Counted from the stretch's first letter, positions 28,960 to 38,655 are shown. The stretch is 64,000 nucleotides of DNA from Cellulosimicrobium sp. CUA-896 (GCF_001942335.1 NZ_MKKH01000007.1:27619-91618), one strand, 5' to 3'. Translations and numbers: made by a program. The notes: generated from the letters alone by a model not told the origin.

Positions 28960-28998
28960 CTAGCGCGCGACCACCTCACGGGTCCGAAGAGAGTTCAC
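28960..28998 (-). CDS. Possible 12-codon ORF behind a perfect Shine-Dalgarno
   Basis: On the minus strand a GTG at 28998 opens MNSLRTREVVAR and a stop. It is preceded at 29019-29004 by AGAAAGGAGGTGATCC, an exact complement of the 16S rRNA 3' end, with 10 nt between GGAGGT and the GTG. It could be a leader peptide or a short regulatory ORF; an 8-bp hairpin (28948-28955 with 28964-28971) overlaps its stop. There is no protein family to compare with. Confidence 0.3.
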   Translation of the reverse strand: MNSLRTREVVAR

Positions 28999-29003
28999 TT
29001 CTC

Positions 29004-29019
29004 GGATCACCTCCTTTCT
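29004..29019 (-). promoter_or_regulatory. 16-nt perfect anti-16S ribosome binding site
   Basis: AGAAAGGAGGTGATCC on the minus strand complements the 3' terminal 16 nt of 16S rRNA exactly, far longer than the usual 4-6 nt site. It lies about 90 bp downstream of the NmrA-type gene on the same strand. Confidence 0.55.
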
Positions 29020-29112
29020 CGTGTACGACGACCGTACGTCCGCCCCCGCTGGGCGACCAACGGATTTCGCGCAGGGAGGAGACGGCAGCGAGACCGGCGC
29101 CGCGGCGTCGCG

Positions 29113-30018
29113 TCACGCGCGCAGGTGCGCCCACTGGTCGGGGTAGTCGTCGAGCCACTGGGCGAACGACCGCGCGGGGCGCTCCGTGAACCGCTCGACG
29201 ACGTCGCTCACGTGCTCGAGCGCGCCGGCGGCGATCGCCAGGTACGACGACACCCAACCGTCGATCGCGAAGCGCGCCGCGCCGGAGGACGTGCGCGAGG
29301 CGTACGCCTCGTCGACCGTCTCCGGGCGGTAGACGATCTCGCGCCCCGTCGCCCGCGAGAGGGTCTGCGCGACCTCGTGGAGCGTGAGCGCCTCGGGTCC
29401 CGTGACGTCGTACGTCGCGCCGTCGTGCCGGCGCGGCCGCTCGTCCAGCAGGACGGCGGTCGCGACGTCGGCGATGTCGTCGTGCGAGACCGACGCGACG
29501 CGGCCCTCGCCCGCCGGGCCGCGCAGCACGCCGTCGTCGCCGACCAGGAGCGCGAGGCCGCGGTGGTAGAGGTTGTCGCGCAGGAAGGTCCACCGCAGCC
29601 CCGTGCCCCGCACGTACTGCTCGGTGTGCCAGTGGTCGCGCGCGAAGGTGAACACGGCGTCGGGCGCGGCGCCGACGAACGAGAGGTACACGACGCGCTG
29701 CACGCCGGCCGCGACGGCCGCGTCGACGGCCGCGCGGTGGTCGCCGACGCGGTCGGCCGACTCGTGCGCGGAGACGAGGAAGACGGTGTCGCAGCCGGAG
29801 AAGGCCTCGACCATGGCCGGCGTGTCGGTGTACCCGCCGACGACGGCGACCTCCGCCTCGGGCAGAGGGTCGCCGTCGAGCCGCGGCGCGCGTTCCGCGT
29901 CCCGCACGACGAGGCGCTGCGGCGCGCCCTCCGCGGCGAGCCGGAACGCGAGCATCGACCCGAGGAGGCCGCTCGCACCCGTGACCGCGACCCGACCGGC
30001 ACCCGCCCTGATCGTCAT
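29113..30018 (-). CDS. NmrA-like NAD(P)-binding oxidoreductase
   Basis: 301 residues from ATG at 30018. The Rossmann motif VAVTGASGLLGSML lies at the N-terminus, followed by FLVSAHE, QRVVYLSFVGA and WTFLRDNLYHRG, as in the SDR-related quinone reductase/NmrA group. The usual Tyr-x-x-x-Lys pair of classical SDRs is replaced by an atypical arrangement. It is most likely a quinone/NADPH-dependent reductase or redox sensor; substrate unknown. Confidence 0.8.
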   Translation of the reverse strand: MTIRAGAGRVAVTGASGLLGSMLAFRLAAEGAPQRLVVRDAERAPRLDGDPLPEAEVAVVGGYTDTPAMVEAFSGCDTVFLVSAHESADRVGDHRAAVDAAVAAGVQRVVYLSFVGAAPDAVFTFARDHWHTEQYVRGTGLRWTFLRDNLYHRGLALLVGDDGVLRGPAGEGRVASVSHDDIADVATAVLLDERPRRHDGATYDVTGPEALTLHEVAQTLSRATGREIVYRPETVDEAYASRTSSGAARFAIDGWVSSYLAIAAGALEHVSDVVERFTERPARSFAQWLDDYPDQWAHLRA

Positions 30019-30077
30019 GCCCTCACGGTAGGTGCGGCGTCGCGCCGGTGCGCGACGAGCGGCGCGGCCGACCGGTG

Positions 30078-30986
30078 CTACTCGTCCGCGGGCTCGTTCT
30101 TGCGCCGGATGACGAGCAGGGGGTCCGGCGTCCCGACCACGGCGTGGTCCTTGCCGTCGTAGTCGAACCGGCTGAGGAAGAACCGCATCGCGTTGATGCG
30201 CGCCCGCTTCTTGTCGTTGGACCGGATGATCGTCCACGGCGCGTACCGCTTGTCGGTGCGCCGGAACATCTCCTCCTTGGCGGCCGTGTAGTCCTCCCAG
30301 CGGTCGAGGGAGGCCAGGTCCATGGGGGAGAGCTTCCAGCGCCGCACGGGGTCGAGCTGGCGGATCGCGAACCGTGTGCGCTGCTCGGTGCGGGACACGG
30401 AGAACCACAGCTTGGTCACGTGGATGCCCGAGTCGACGAGCATCCGCTCGAACGCCGGCGCCTGCGCCATGAACGTCCGGTACTCCTCGTCCGACGCGAA
30501 CCCCATGACGCGCTCCACGCCGGCGCGGTTGTACCAGGAGCGGTCGAACAGGACGATTTCGCCCGCCGTCGGCAGGTGCTGGACGTACCGCTGGAAGTAC
30601 CACTGCCCGCGCTCGCGGTCGCTCGGCTTGGACAGCGCGACCACGCGCGCGGTGCGCGGGTTGAGGTGCTCCGTGAACCGCTTGATCGTGCCGCCCTTGC
30701 CCGCCGCGTCACGACCCTCGAAGAGGATGATCGCCCGGCGGTCGTTGTCCTCCAGCCAGTACTGGAACTTCAGCAGCTCCACCTGGAGCCGGTACTTCTC
30801 GACCTCGTACTCGTCCCGGTCCATGAGCTCGTCGTACGGGTACCCCTCCTGCCACGTGTAGACAGGGTTGCCCTCGGGGTCGATGAGGTCCGGGTCGGGG
30901 GTGTGCCCGTCCCGCACGGTGTAGCCGCTGTCGCGGAGGAACTCGATGTACTCCCGCAGGTCGCTCGGCGGGTTCACGACGGTCAT
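30078..30986 (-). CDS. ppk2: Polyphosphate kinase 2
   Basis: 302 residues from ATG at 30986 (gaggag upstream). Walker A FEGRDAAGKGG, the lid-module arginines around KPSDRERGQWYFQRY and Walker B FDRSWYNRAGVE define the single-domain PPK2 family, which uses polyphosphate to phosphorylate nucleotides. About 60 residues precede the P-loop domain, as in class I PPK2. Cytoplasmic. The 30987-31126 interval is a divergent promoter with the phosphatase gene. Confidence 0.92.
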   Translation of the reverse strand: MTVVNPPSDLREYIEFLRDSGYTVRDGHTPDPDLIDPEGNPVYTWQEGYPYDELMDRDEYEVEKYRLQVELLKFQYWLEDNDRRAIILFEGRDAAGKGGTIKRFTEHLNPRTARVVALSKPSDRERGQWYFQRYVQHLPTAGEIVLFDRSWYNRAGVERVMGFASDEEYRTFMAQAPAFERMLVDSGIHVTKLWFSVSRTEQRTRFAIRQLDPVRRWKLSPMDLASLDRWEDYTAAKEEMFRRTDKRYAPWTIIRSNDKKRARINAMRFFLSRFDYDGKDHAVVGTPDPLLVIRRKNEPADE

Positions 30987-31126
30987 GCCGGTCTCCTCGG
31001 TGCTCGGTGCTCGGCGGGTGCGAGCAGACGGGCCGCCACGACGCCCGCCCGGGTCCAACCTGGGCCACGTGCCGCGCCGGCGCCACCGGACGGCGGGGCG
31101 GTCCGGGGGCCGGGCACAATGGCCCG

Positions 31127-31674
31127 ATGAGCGATCCCTACCGCGTCATGACCGTGTGCACCGGGAACATCTGCCGGTCCCCGATGGCCCAGGTCGTCCT
31201 GCGCGACCGGTTCGAGGCCGCCGGGCTCGGCGGGCAGGTGGTCGTGGACTCGACCGGCGTGAGCGACGAGGAGCACGGCCACGGCATCGACCCGCGGGCG
31301 CGCGCGGCCCTCGAGGAGCGCGGGTACGCCGTCGACGACCTGCACCGCGCCCGCAGGGTCGGGCGGGACGACGTCGCCCGGCGCGACCTCGTGCTCGCCA
31401 TGACGGCGCAGCACGCCCGGGCGCTGCGCCGCCTCGTCGACGGCCGTCCGGACGCGGCGGGCGTGGACGTGGGGGAGCGCATCCGGATGTACCGCTCGTT
31501 CGACCCGGACGCCCCGCGCGTCGGCCCCGGTGAGCCGGAGAGCGCGCTCGACATCGCCGACCCCTGGTACGGCGGCCCGCGGGACTTCGAGGTCAGCCTC
31601 GACGAGATCGAGGCGGCCGCGACGCGATCGTCGACCACGTGCGCGCCGAGCTCGAGGTCCGCGCCGCGGGCTGA
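31127..31674 (+). CDS. Low-molecular-weight protein tyrosine phosphatase, one frame break near the 3' end
   Basis: Corrected length 182 residues. The CX5R active-site loop is VCTGNICRSP (Cys11, Arg17). The general acid is in IADPWYGG near residue 146. The frame breaks at about 31621; one added base gives EAAADAIVDHVRAELEVRAAG and a stop at 31672-31674. It dephosphorylates tyrosine residues and in actinobacteria may act on exopolysaccharide or host-like targets; here no tyrosine-kinase partner is seen. Confidence 0.87.
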
Positions 31675-31741
31675 GGCCGGGGGAGACCGGCGGCCGGAGG
31701 AGGCTCGACGGCGAGGGCCGGCGTGGGTGCGCGCGTGCGGG

Positions 31742-32340
31742 TCAGCGACCGGCGCGCCGCGCGCGCCAGCGGACCACCTCGGCGTCGACGTCGCGCGTCG
31801 CGTCACCACCGGCGGCCCGCCGAGGAGCTGACGCCGGGCGTCGACCACGCGCGCGTTGAAGTCCTCGAGGATCTCGCGCACGGCCTGCTCGTCCAGCTCC
31901 TGGTCGAGCCGGTCGTCGAGCTCGCGGTCCTCGCGCTTGAGGAGCATCGCGGGAGGACCGAGGCCCGTGAGCTGCTCGCGCTCGATGACGTTCCGCAGCC
32001 ACCAGTCGGGGTCGTGGCGGCCGGTCAGGCCGGGGATCGGCTTGCCCGCGAGCGGGAGGTCGTCGAACTCGCCGCGCCGGATCGCCTGGTCGATCACCGT
32101 GTCGACGTAGCGTGCGCGGTCCTCGGGCGCGACGCGCGGGGGCGTGCGGACGGTCTCGGCGCCCTCGGCCGCCTCGGTCTCGTCGACGTCCCCGGCGTCC
32201 CGGACGTCCCCGACGTCCTGGGCGGGCGCGGCCCCCCCGGTCTTCTCCGCCGCCTCCCTCGCGACCTCGCGGTCCACCCGGTACTGCGCGGCGCGGCGGA
32301 CCGGGTCGTCGTCGGGCACCTGGCGTCGCCTGCCGAACAT
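31742..32340 (-). CDS. DUF1992 (DnaJ-homologue C28-like) protein, one frame break near the 3' end
   Basis: Corrected length 199 residues. The DUF1992 core is clear: IDQAIRRGEFDDLPLAGKPI, WWLRNVIEREQLTGLGPPA, LLKRE and ILEDFNARVVDARRQ. The 60 N-terminal residues are acidic and low in complexity. The frame breaks at about 31797, giving a corrected tail DVDAEVVRWRARRAGR. Function is unknown; it lacks a J-domain. It converges with the phosphatase gene. Confidence 0.78.
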
Positions 32341-32452
32341 CGTCCCTCCTGTCCCATCCGCGGTGCGGCGCGTCCGTCATCGACCAGCCTAGGCAGGCGA
32401 CCGACGGCGTGGCGCGCTGGTCGCGCCCTCCCTGCTGCGTCACCATCGGAGC

Positions 32453-33836
32453 ATGACGGCCCCCCGGGTGGTCATCAGGAGGCACCGGAGACGGTGGTGG
32501 TGGGCCGCCGTCCCCGTGGTCGTGGCGCTCGCCGCCGTCGCCCTCGTCCTCGCCGCGCGTGCCGAGCACCGCGTCTGGACCGGAGCCGTCGGCCGCTACG
32601 AGGCGCAGGTCGCGGGAGAGGCCGTGCGCGCCGAGCAGGCGCGCGCCCGGGCGCAGGAGGCCCGCGTCGCACCGCTGGCCGCGCTCGCGGCCGCCTCGAC
32701 GAGGGGCGGCCCGTGCTCGCGGGCAGCGAGGGGCAGGTGGGCGACCCCGCCGTGCGCGAGACGCTGCGGTCCGTGGTGGACGACGGCGAACGCCTAGGCG
32801 TCGCCGAGCCCGAGTGGGCCACCACCGAGCGGACCGTGGACGGGCTCACGCGACCCAACCCTTTCTTTGCCGGTTCGCGCCCCGAGCGGTCCTTCACGAT
32901 CGTCACCGGGTCGACGCCCGCACCGGACGAGCTCGGCGCGGCGGCGGAGGCCGTCACGCAGGCCACCGCCGCGGTCGCCGCGGCGCAGCGGCAGTGGGCC
33001 CACGACCGCCTGGCCGCGGCGGTGGAGGACGGCCGGCCCGTCCTCGTCGAGTCGGCCGGGCTCGTCGCGGACGAGGGCACGCGGGAGGCGCTCGGCGCGG
33101 CGCTCGCGGACGCCGCGCGGTGCTGGACGCGGGGGCGGACGGCGTCGTCGTGCCCGACGCGGTCGCGCTGCGCGACGCGGTCGTCGCCGCGACGGAGGCC
33201 GTCTGGGCCGACCGCCTCGCACGGTCCCTCGCGGAGAGCCGCGCGCAGGGACGGGCGGCGGGCGTCGACTGCGCCGTGGAGAGGTGCGTCGCGCTGACGT
33301 TCGACGACGGTCCCGACGCCGAGACCGGGCGCCTGCTGGAGGTCCTCGCCGAGAAGCACGCGACGGCGACGTTCTTCGTGGTCGGGCGCAACGTCGCGGC
33401 GCGCCCCCAGGTGGCACGCGCCGTCGTCGAGGGCGGCCACCTCGTCGCCAACCACACGTGGGACCACCCGCGCCTCACGACGCTCGACGACGCCGCGGTG
33501 CGCGACCAGCTCGAGCGGACCCAGAGCGCGGTCCGCGACGCGACGGGGACGGCGCCGACGTTCCTGCGCCCGCCCTACGGCGACGTCGACGACCGCGTGC
33601 GGTCGCTCGCGACGCGCGCCGGCCTGCGCGTCGAGCTGTGGGACCTCGACACGCAGGACTGGAGGACGCGCGACGCCGAGGAGACCCGACGCCGCGTCGC
33701 CGCGCAGGTCCGCCCGGGCAGCGTCGTGCTCCTGCACGACATCCACGGGTCGACCGTCGACGCGGTCGCCGGGATCGTCGACGACCTGCGGCGCGAGGGG
33801 TACCGCCTCGTCACCGTCGACCTGCTCGCGCCCTGA
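32453..33836 (+). CDS. Polysaccharide deacetylase (NodB/CE4), membrane-anchored, two frame breaks
   Basis: Corrected length 461 residues. A basic N-terminus and one membrane helix (about 17-36) are followed by a helical Ala/Glu-rich region, a middle part of about 200 residues, and the C-terminal NodB domain. NodB motifs: LTFDDGPD (catalytic Asp pair), HTWDHPRL (metal His), FLRPPYGD and VLLHDIH. CE4 enzymes deacetylate peptidoglycan, chitin or xylan; the anchor points to peptidoglycan. Breaks at 32694-32695 and 33119-33120 are each one base short (ccc and ggg runs). Confidence 0.85.
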
Positions 33837-33934
33837 GCGAGGGCGAACCGACAGCCCCGAAGGCCGTGGCTCGGCGCTCACCCCGGTGTCGTGGAGGGCA
33901 GGGCTTGACTCACCGGCCACTGCAGTGCCATGGT

Positions 33935-33965
33935 TGCCAAAACGTTCAGCCTGAACGTTTTGGCA
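33935..33965. promoter_or_regulatory. 31-bp LacI-type operator of the GH91 locus
   Basis: Perfect 15-bp arms TGCCAAAACGTTCAG and CTGAACGTTTTGGCA are separated by one C. This lies 34 bp before the binding-protein ATG. Each arm holds AACGTT, as in LacI-family operators; the LacI gene at 38656-39704 is the natural candidate regulator. Confidence 0.8.
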
Positions 33966-33998
33966 GTGCGTTGCATGGATACCTCAAAGGAGACGGCG

Positions 33999-35309
33999 AT
34001 GATGCCAACCAACGACAAGCGGCGAAGGACTTCCCGTATCGCGCTCCCGGCGGCGGGCGTCGTGCTCGCCCTCGGCCTCAGCGGATGCGGCGCCGGCGGG
34101 ACCACGAACACCTCCGACGAGACGCTCACCGTGCTCGTCGAAGGCGGTGGCCGAGCCGTCCTCACGCCCATCGCCGAGGCCTTCGAGACCGAGACCGGCA
34201 CGTCCGTCACCTTCGTGGAGCTCCCCTACGACTCCCTCTACGACCGCCTCAACACGGAGCTCTCCTCGGGCGACGTGAGCTTCGACGTTGCCGCGCTCGA
34301 CGCCATCTGGCTCAGCGCCTTCGGCCCGGGGATGGTGCCCCTCGACGACATGTTCACCGATGCCGTCAGGGACGACCTCTTCCCCTCCCTCGTCGAGGAG
34401 GCCCAGGTGGACGGCAACTTCGTCGGCATGCCGGCCTGGACGAACGCCGAGATCCTCTACTACCGCACCGACCTGTTCTCGGACCCGGCGCAGCAGGCAG
34501 CGTTCCGGGACGAGTACGGCCGCGAGCTCGCGCCCCCCACCACCTGGGAGGAGTACCTCGAGGTCGCCACCTTCTTCACCCAGGACACCGACGGTGACGG
34601 CACCGTCGACCTGCACGGTGCCGACGTCAAGGGCGCCGTCGAGACGGAGTGGCTCTCCCTCGTGCTGCAGGCGGGCGCTGACAGCATGGTGCTCGACGAC
34701 GAGGGCAACGTCGTCGTCGACGACGCCGACCACAAGGCCGCGCTCGACGCCTACATCGCCCCCGTCGGGGAGGGCATCGCCCCGGCCGGCGCCTCGCAGG
34801 TCGACTGGGCCACGGCGCAGAACCTCTTCAACCAGGGCCAGCTGGCCATGACACGGTTCTGGGCGCACGCGTACACGCAGATTCCCGAGGACTCCCCCGT
34901 GCACGGCAACGTCGGGGTGACCACGATGCCCGCCGGTCCGGGCGGAGCGGCGGCGGTCCCCGGTGCCTGGTACCTCTCCGTGCCCCAGGCGACGTCGAAC
35001 CAGGAGGCCGCAGAGGAGTTCGTCCAGTTCGCGTTCGAGAACAACGAGCTCGGCCTGGAGAGCGACCTCGGCCTCGCCGCCACGGTCCCCGCCCTCGAGG
35101 CCGGTGAGGCCGCCGGCCGCGAGAACCTCGGCGCGCTCATGACGACCCTCAACGAGCCCGGGACGGCTCCGCGCCCGGACACCGACCGTTGGCAGGAGAT
35201 CGTCGACTCCGTCCTGATCCCGATGCTCCAGGAGGCGACGACGGGGGATGTCGACACCCAGGCGCTGCTCGACCGGGCGGCGGAGCAGATCGAGGCCATC
35301 GTCGACTGA
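33999..35309 (+). CDS. Sugar ABC transporter substrate-binding lipoprotein
   Basis: 436 residues from the ATG at 33999, chosen over upstream ATGs because AAAGGAG precedes it by 6-7 nt. Lipoprotein signal with lipobox LSGCG, then a periplasmic-type binding fold (ETLTVLVEGGGRA, GMPAWTNAEILYYRTDLF, PGAWYLSVP) of the CUT1/family 1 type. Signal processing leaves it tethered outside the membrane. It is the first gene of the LacI-controlled run with two permeases, a GH91 enzyme, a GH32-like enzyme and a kinase, so the ligand is probably a fructose disaccharide such as a difructose anhydride. Confidence 0.88.
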   Translation: MMPTNDKRRRTSRIALPAAGVVLALGLSGCGAGGTTNTSDETLTVLVEGGGRAVLTPIAEAFETETGTSVTFVELPYDSLYDRLNTELSSGDVSFDVAALDAIWLSAFGPGMVPLDDMFTDAVRDDLFPSLVEEAQVDGNFVGMPAWTNAEILYYRTDLFSDPAQQAAFRDEYGRELAPPTTWEEYLEVATFFTQDTDGDGTVDLHGADVKGAVETEWLSLVLQAGADSMVLDDEGNVVVDDADHKAALDAYIAPVGEGIAPAGASQVDWATAQNLFNQGQLAMTRFWAHAYTQIPEDSPVHGNVGVTTMPAGPGGAAAVPGAWYLSVPQATSNQEAAEEFVQFAFENNELGLESDLGLAATVPALEAGEAAGRENLGALMTTLNEPGTAPRPDTDRWQEIVDSVLIPMLQEATTGDVDTQALLDRAAEQIEAIVD

Positions 35310-35317
35310 CGGCTCGC

Positions 35318-35355
35318 CCGCTGGAGGTGCGGACGCACGACCGCGCCTCCAGCGG
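35318..35355 (+). promoter_or_regulatory. Intergenic hairpin between binding-protein and permease genes
   Basis: A 14-bp stem (CCGCTGGAGGTGCG with CGCGCCTCCAGCGG, one G-U type mismatch) around 10 nt lies 8 nt after the binding-protein stop. Such hairpins usually stabilise the upstream message or cut read-through, giving more binding protein than permease. Confidence 0.6.
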
Positions 35356-35393
35356 GGCCCCGGCCCTCGACGGCAACCATGGAAAGGCCCGCT

Positions 35394-36279
35394 GTGCGAC
35401 TGACAGATCGCCGCTATGCTCTGGCGCTCGTTGCGCCCGCTGCCCTCTTTCTCCTCGTCTTCGTCGCCTGGCCGCTCGTACGGCTGGTCTACGACAGCTT
35501 CTTCGACATCTCGCCGATCGCCGGTGGTGCCCGGGACTTCATCGGCTTCGAGAACTACGCGCAGATCTTCTCGAGCCCGACCTTCGTCGGTGCGACGTGG
35601 CGGACCGCGGCCTACACGGCGATCGTCGTCACCTTCGAGTTCGTGCTGGGCTTCGCGGTCGCTGCTCTTCAGTGCGCTCGGCAAGCGATCGTCGCTCTTT
35701 CGCACCTTCTTCCTCTACCCGCTGATGATCGCGCCGGTGGTCGCCGGTCTGCTCTGGCGGTTCCTGCTGATCGACAACATCGGGATCGTCAACCAGGTCC
35801 TGTTCCGGGTCGGGCTGCTCGACTCGCCGGGAGACATCGGCTGGCTGTCCGACCCCGACATCGTGCTCTGGTCCGTGGCGATCCCGGACATCTGGTTGAC
35901 GACGTCGTTCATGACCCTCATCCTCTTCGCCGGTCTGCAGAACGTCCCCGGGGACGTCCTCGAGGCGGCCCGCCTCGACGGCGCCCGGTTCCCGACGCTG
36001 CTAGTGCGGATCATCGTGCCGCTGCTCCGGCCGGTCATCGCCGTCGCCCTGATCGTGCGCGGGATCGACGCCGCCAAGGCCTTCGACATCATCCTGATCC
36101 AGACCGGGGGTGGTCCCCAGAACGCCTCCCAGACCCTTTCCCTGCTCATCCACCAGACGATGGTCCGCTACGGAGACCCCGGGCAGGCGTCCGCGATGGG
36201 CACGGTGTACCTGCTCGCGATGATGCTCGTCGCCGGCCTGGCCGTCTGGTTCATCTGGCGACCTGGAGCCGAGTCATGA
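35394..36279 (+). CDS. Sugar ABC transporter permease (MalF/UgpA type), one frame break
   Basis: Corrected length 295 residues from GTG at 35394 (GGAAAGG 6 nt upstream); an in-frame ATG at 35379 is less well placed. Six membrane helices; the EAA loop is VLEAARLDGARFPTLLVRIIVP, with conserved Gly-Ala spacing. The break near 35661-35665 fits loss of two bases (GC), repaired to FAVALLFSALGKRSS. The stop overlaps the next start (ATGA). Confidence 0.88.
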
Positions 36280-37115
36280 ATGGCCTGACCGCACGCCGCC
36301 CTGCCACCAAGGTCCTGCTGTGGGCCCTGCTGGTCGTCACCGTGGTGCTCTACGCGTTCCCGTTCCTCTACCTGCTGCTCACCAGCTTCAAGAACCCGTT
36401 CGAGACCTTGGCCGTCCCGCCGCAGATCCTGCCGTCGGAGTGGACGTTCGCCAACTACGTCTCGGCCCTGGAGCGCTCCGGCGTCGTCGCCTCGTTCATC
36501 AACAGCACCACGACGGCGGTCATCTCCACGGCGCTGTCGCTCGTGCTCGCCATCCCGGCTGCCTATGCCATCACCCGCTTCCGCACCCGCAGCGGGCAGC
36601 TCCTGTCGATGACGGCGCTCATCACCCGCATGGTGCCGCCGGTGGCCGTCGGTGTTCCGCTGACCTCGATGATCGCAGCGTTGAGCCTGACGGACACCCC
36701 GACGGGCCTGGCGATCGCGCACACGACCATCTCGCTGCCCCTGTCGATCCTCCTCATGGCCAGCTTCTTCGAGGCCGTGCCCGCCGAGATCGAGGAGGCG
36801 GCGAAGGTGGACGGCTGCAGCCGGCTGCGGGCGCTGTGGTCGGTGGTCATGCCCGTCGTCTCCGGCGGGGTCGCGGTCACGGCGATCTTCGCGTTCCTCG
36901 CCTCGTGGAACGAGTTCCTCTTCGCCACGCTCCTCACGTCGGTGCGGGCACAGACGACGCCGATCATGATCGCGAACTTCCAGACCCAGTTCGGCCTCGA
37001 CTGGGGGCCGATGACGGCTCTGGCGACCCTCTACTCGGTCCCCGTCATCATCCTCACGATCTTCCTGCAGCGACGGATCGTCGCCGGCCTGACCCTGGGT
37101 GCCGTCAAGGGCTGA
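36276..37115 (+). CDS. Sugar ABC transporter permease (MalG/UgpE type)
   Basis: 279 residues, six membrane helices. The EAA loop is EIEEAAKVDGCSRLRALWSVV and the C-terminus GLTLGAVKG is typical of CUT1 second permeases. Translationally coupled to the first permease. No ATPase gene is in the locus, so a shared MsiK-type ATPase elsewhere probably energises it, as in other actinobacteria. Confidence 0.9.
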   Translation: MNGLTARRPATKVLLWALLVVTVVLYAFPFLYLLLTSFKNPFETLAVPPQILPSEWTFANYVSALERSGVVASFINSTTTAVISTALSLVLAIPAAYAITRFRTRSGQLLSMTALITRMVPPVAVGVPLTSMIAALSLTDTPTGLAIAHTTISLPLSILLMASFFEAVPAEIEEAAKVDGCSRLRALWSVVMPVVSGGVAVTAIFAFLASWNEFLFATLLTSVRAQTTPIMIANFQTQFGLDWGPMTALATLYSVPVIILTIFLQRRIVAGLTLGAVKG

Positions 37116-37212
37116 GCAACAGGCAGCCCGCGAACCCCGCGCCGCCACCGAGCGTCCGGGCCGGACCGCGGCACACCAAGGCAATCACGGCACGAAGAAG
37201 GGAAGCACCATC

Positions 37213-38550
37213 GTGAGCGACAACTCCTACGACGTCACGAAGTGGTCCGCCGGCGATCCTCGCGAGGACATCGGCGAGGTGATCAACAGCATCATCGCCG
37301 ACATCAAGAGCAGGCAGACGGACATCGACGTCCGCGACGGCGGGAAGCCCGGTGCGGTGATCTACATCCCGCCCGGGGACTTCCGCCTCCGGACCCAGGT
37401 GGTGATCGACGTCAGCTACCTGAGGATCGAGGGGTCCGGACACGGCTTCACCTCTTCGAGCATTCGTTTCAACGTGCCCGAGGACGAGTGGTCCGACCTG
37501 CACGAGCTGTGGCCTGGCGGGAGTCGCGTCCTCGTCGACCTCCCGAACGTGGACGGCGCTGACGAGTCCGCGGGTGCCGCCTTCCGCGTCGATCGGGACG
37601 GGAGCCCTCGGATCAGCTCCGTGGAGTTCTCCAGCTTCTGCATCGACGGGCTGCACTTCGAGCCGGACGGGTCCGGGATGCACCCGGAGAACACGTACAA
37701 GAACGGGAGGACGGGGATCTACGTCGGGAGTGCCAACGACTCGTTCCGCATCTCCGGCATGGGATTCGTCTATCTCGAGCACGCCCTCACGATCTGTCAC
37801 GCCGACGCGTTGTCCGTCCACGACAACTTCATCGCCGAGTGCGGCAGCTGCATCGAGCTCCGCGGCTGGGGACAGGCCTCGAAGGTCACCGACAATCTCA
37901 TCGGGGCGGGCCCGGACGGGTACTCCATCTTCGCGGAGAACCACGGTGGGCTCCTCGTCACCGCGAACAACGTGTTCCCGCGCGGCACCAGCAGCGTCGA
38001 GCTCGAGGGTGTCACGCGCTCCAGCATCACCAACAACCGGTTGCACTCGTTCTACCCCGGGATGGTGGTGCTCAGGGGAGCCTGCTCGGAGAACCTCGTG
38101 GCCTCGAACCACTTCTTGCGCGACCACGAACCGTGGGCGCCGTTCCTCGGCGTGGACAACGGGCAGGACGACTCGTACGGCCTCCTCCGCATCAGCGGGA
38201 ACGGCAACTCCGTCATCGGCAACCACTTCTCCGAGGCGATCGACGCCCGCAGCGTCAGACCGTCGGGCACACCCCCTGTCGTCGTGCGCCTCGTCGCGGG
38301 GAGCGGCAACTACGTCGCCACCAACCACGTGGTGGCCACGGACGTGCGCGCGAAGACCGGGGAGTCCGCCTATGCCGCGCAGGTGGACGCCCTCCTGACG
38401 ACGGCGTCCTCAGGCCGGCTCCCCGTCACCAGCGTCCAGGTCGACGCCGCATCGGCCGGCAACACGGTCCTCGACTCGGGGGACGAGACCCAGGTTGTGA
38501 TCGACAAGGCCGCCAACGCCTTCAGGCCCACACCGACGGTCGGCGTCTAG
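37213..38550 (+). CDS. GH91-family enzyme, probably intracellular difructose-anhydride hydrolase (inulin fructotransferase homologue)
   Basis: 445 residues from GTG at 37213, right-handed beta-helix. IIADIKSRQTD, DGGKPGAVIYIPPGDFRLRT, MGFVYLEHAL, ENHGGLLVTANN and YPGMVVLRGA match what I recall of inulin fructotransferases (GH91). Asp204 and Glu215, 11 apart in HDNFIAECGSCIEL, correspond to the reported catalytic pair. There is no signal peptide, unlike secreted inulin fructotransferases. With the ABC importer just upstream, it more likely opens imported difructose anhydride to inulobiose (as DFA-IIIase does) than acts on extracellular inulin. DFA I and III cannot be told apart here. Confidence 0.8.
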   Translation: MSDNSYDVTKWSAGDPREDIGEVINSIIADIKSRQTDIDVRDGGKPGAVIYIPPGDFRLRTQVVIDVSYLRIEGSGHGFTSSSIRFNVPEDEWSDLHELWPGGSRVLVDLPNVDGADESAGAAFRVDRDGSPRISSVEFSSFCIDGLHFEPDGSGMHPENTYKNGRTGIYVGSANDSFRISGMGFVYLEHALTICHADALSVHDNFIAECGSCIELRGWGQASKVTDNLIGAGPDGYSIFAENHGGLLVTANNVFPRGTSSVELEGVTRSSITNNRLHSFYPGMVVLRGACSENLVASNHFLRDHEPWAPFLGVDNGQDDSYGLLRISGNGNSVIGNHFSEAIDARSVRPSGTPPVVVRLVAGSGNYVATNHVVATDVRAKTGESAYAAQVDALLTTASSGRLPVTSVQVDAASAGNTVLDSGDETQVVIDKAANAFRPTPTVGV

Positions 38551-38655
38551 ATTGCGCATGCAGTCCAGCGCGGACGCCTCGCACCGGCCCGGCGAGGCCG
38601 CCGCCGAGCGTGACCGCGAGGGCCGCGGCCGCATCCATCGCGTGGAGACGAGGAA

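Noticed and set aside
29004..29019. A 16S rRNA gene fragment.
   Set aside because: Only the last 16 nt match; the preceding bases do not continue into 16S sequence, so it is treated as a ribosome-binding mimic on the minus strand instead.
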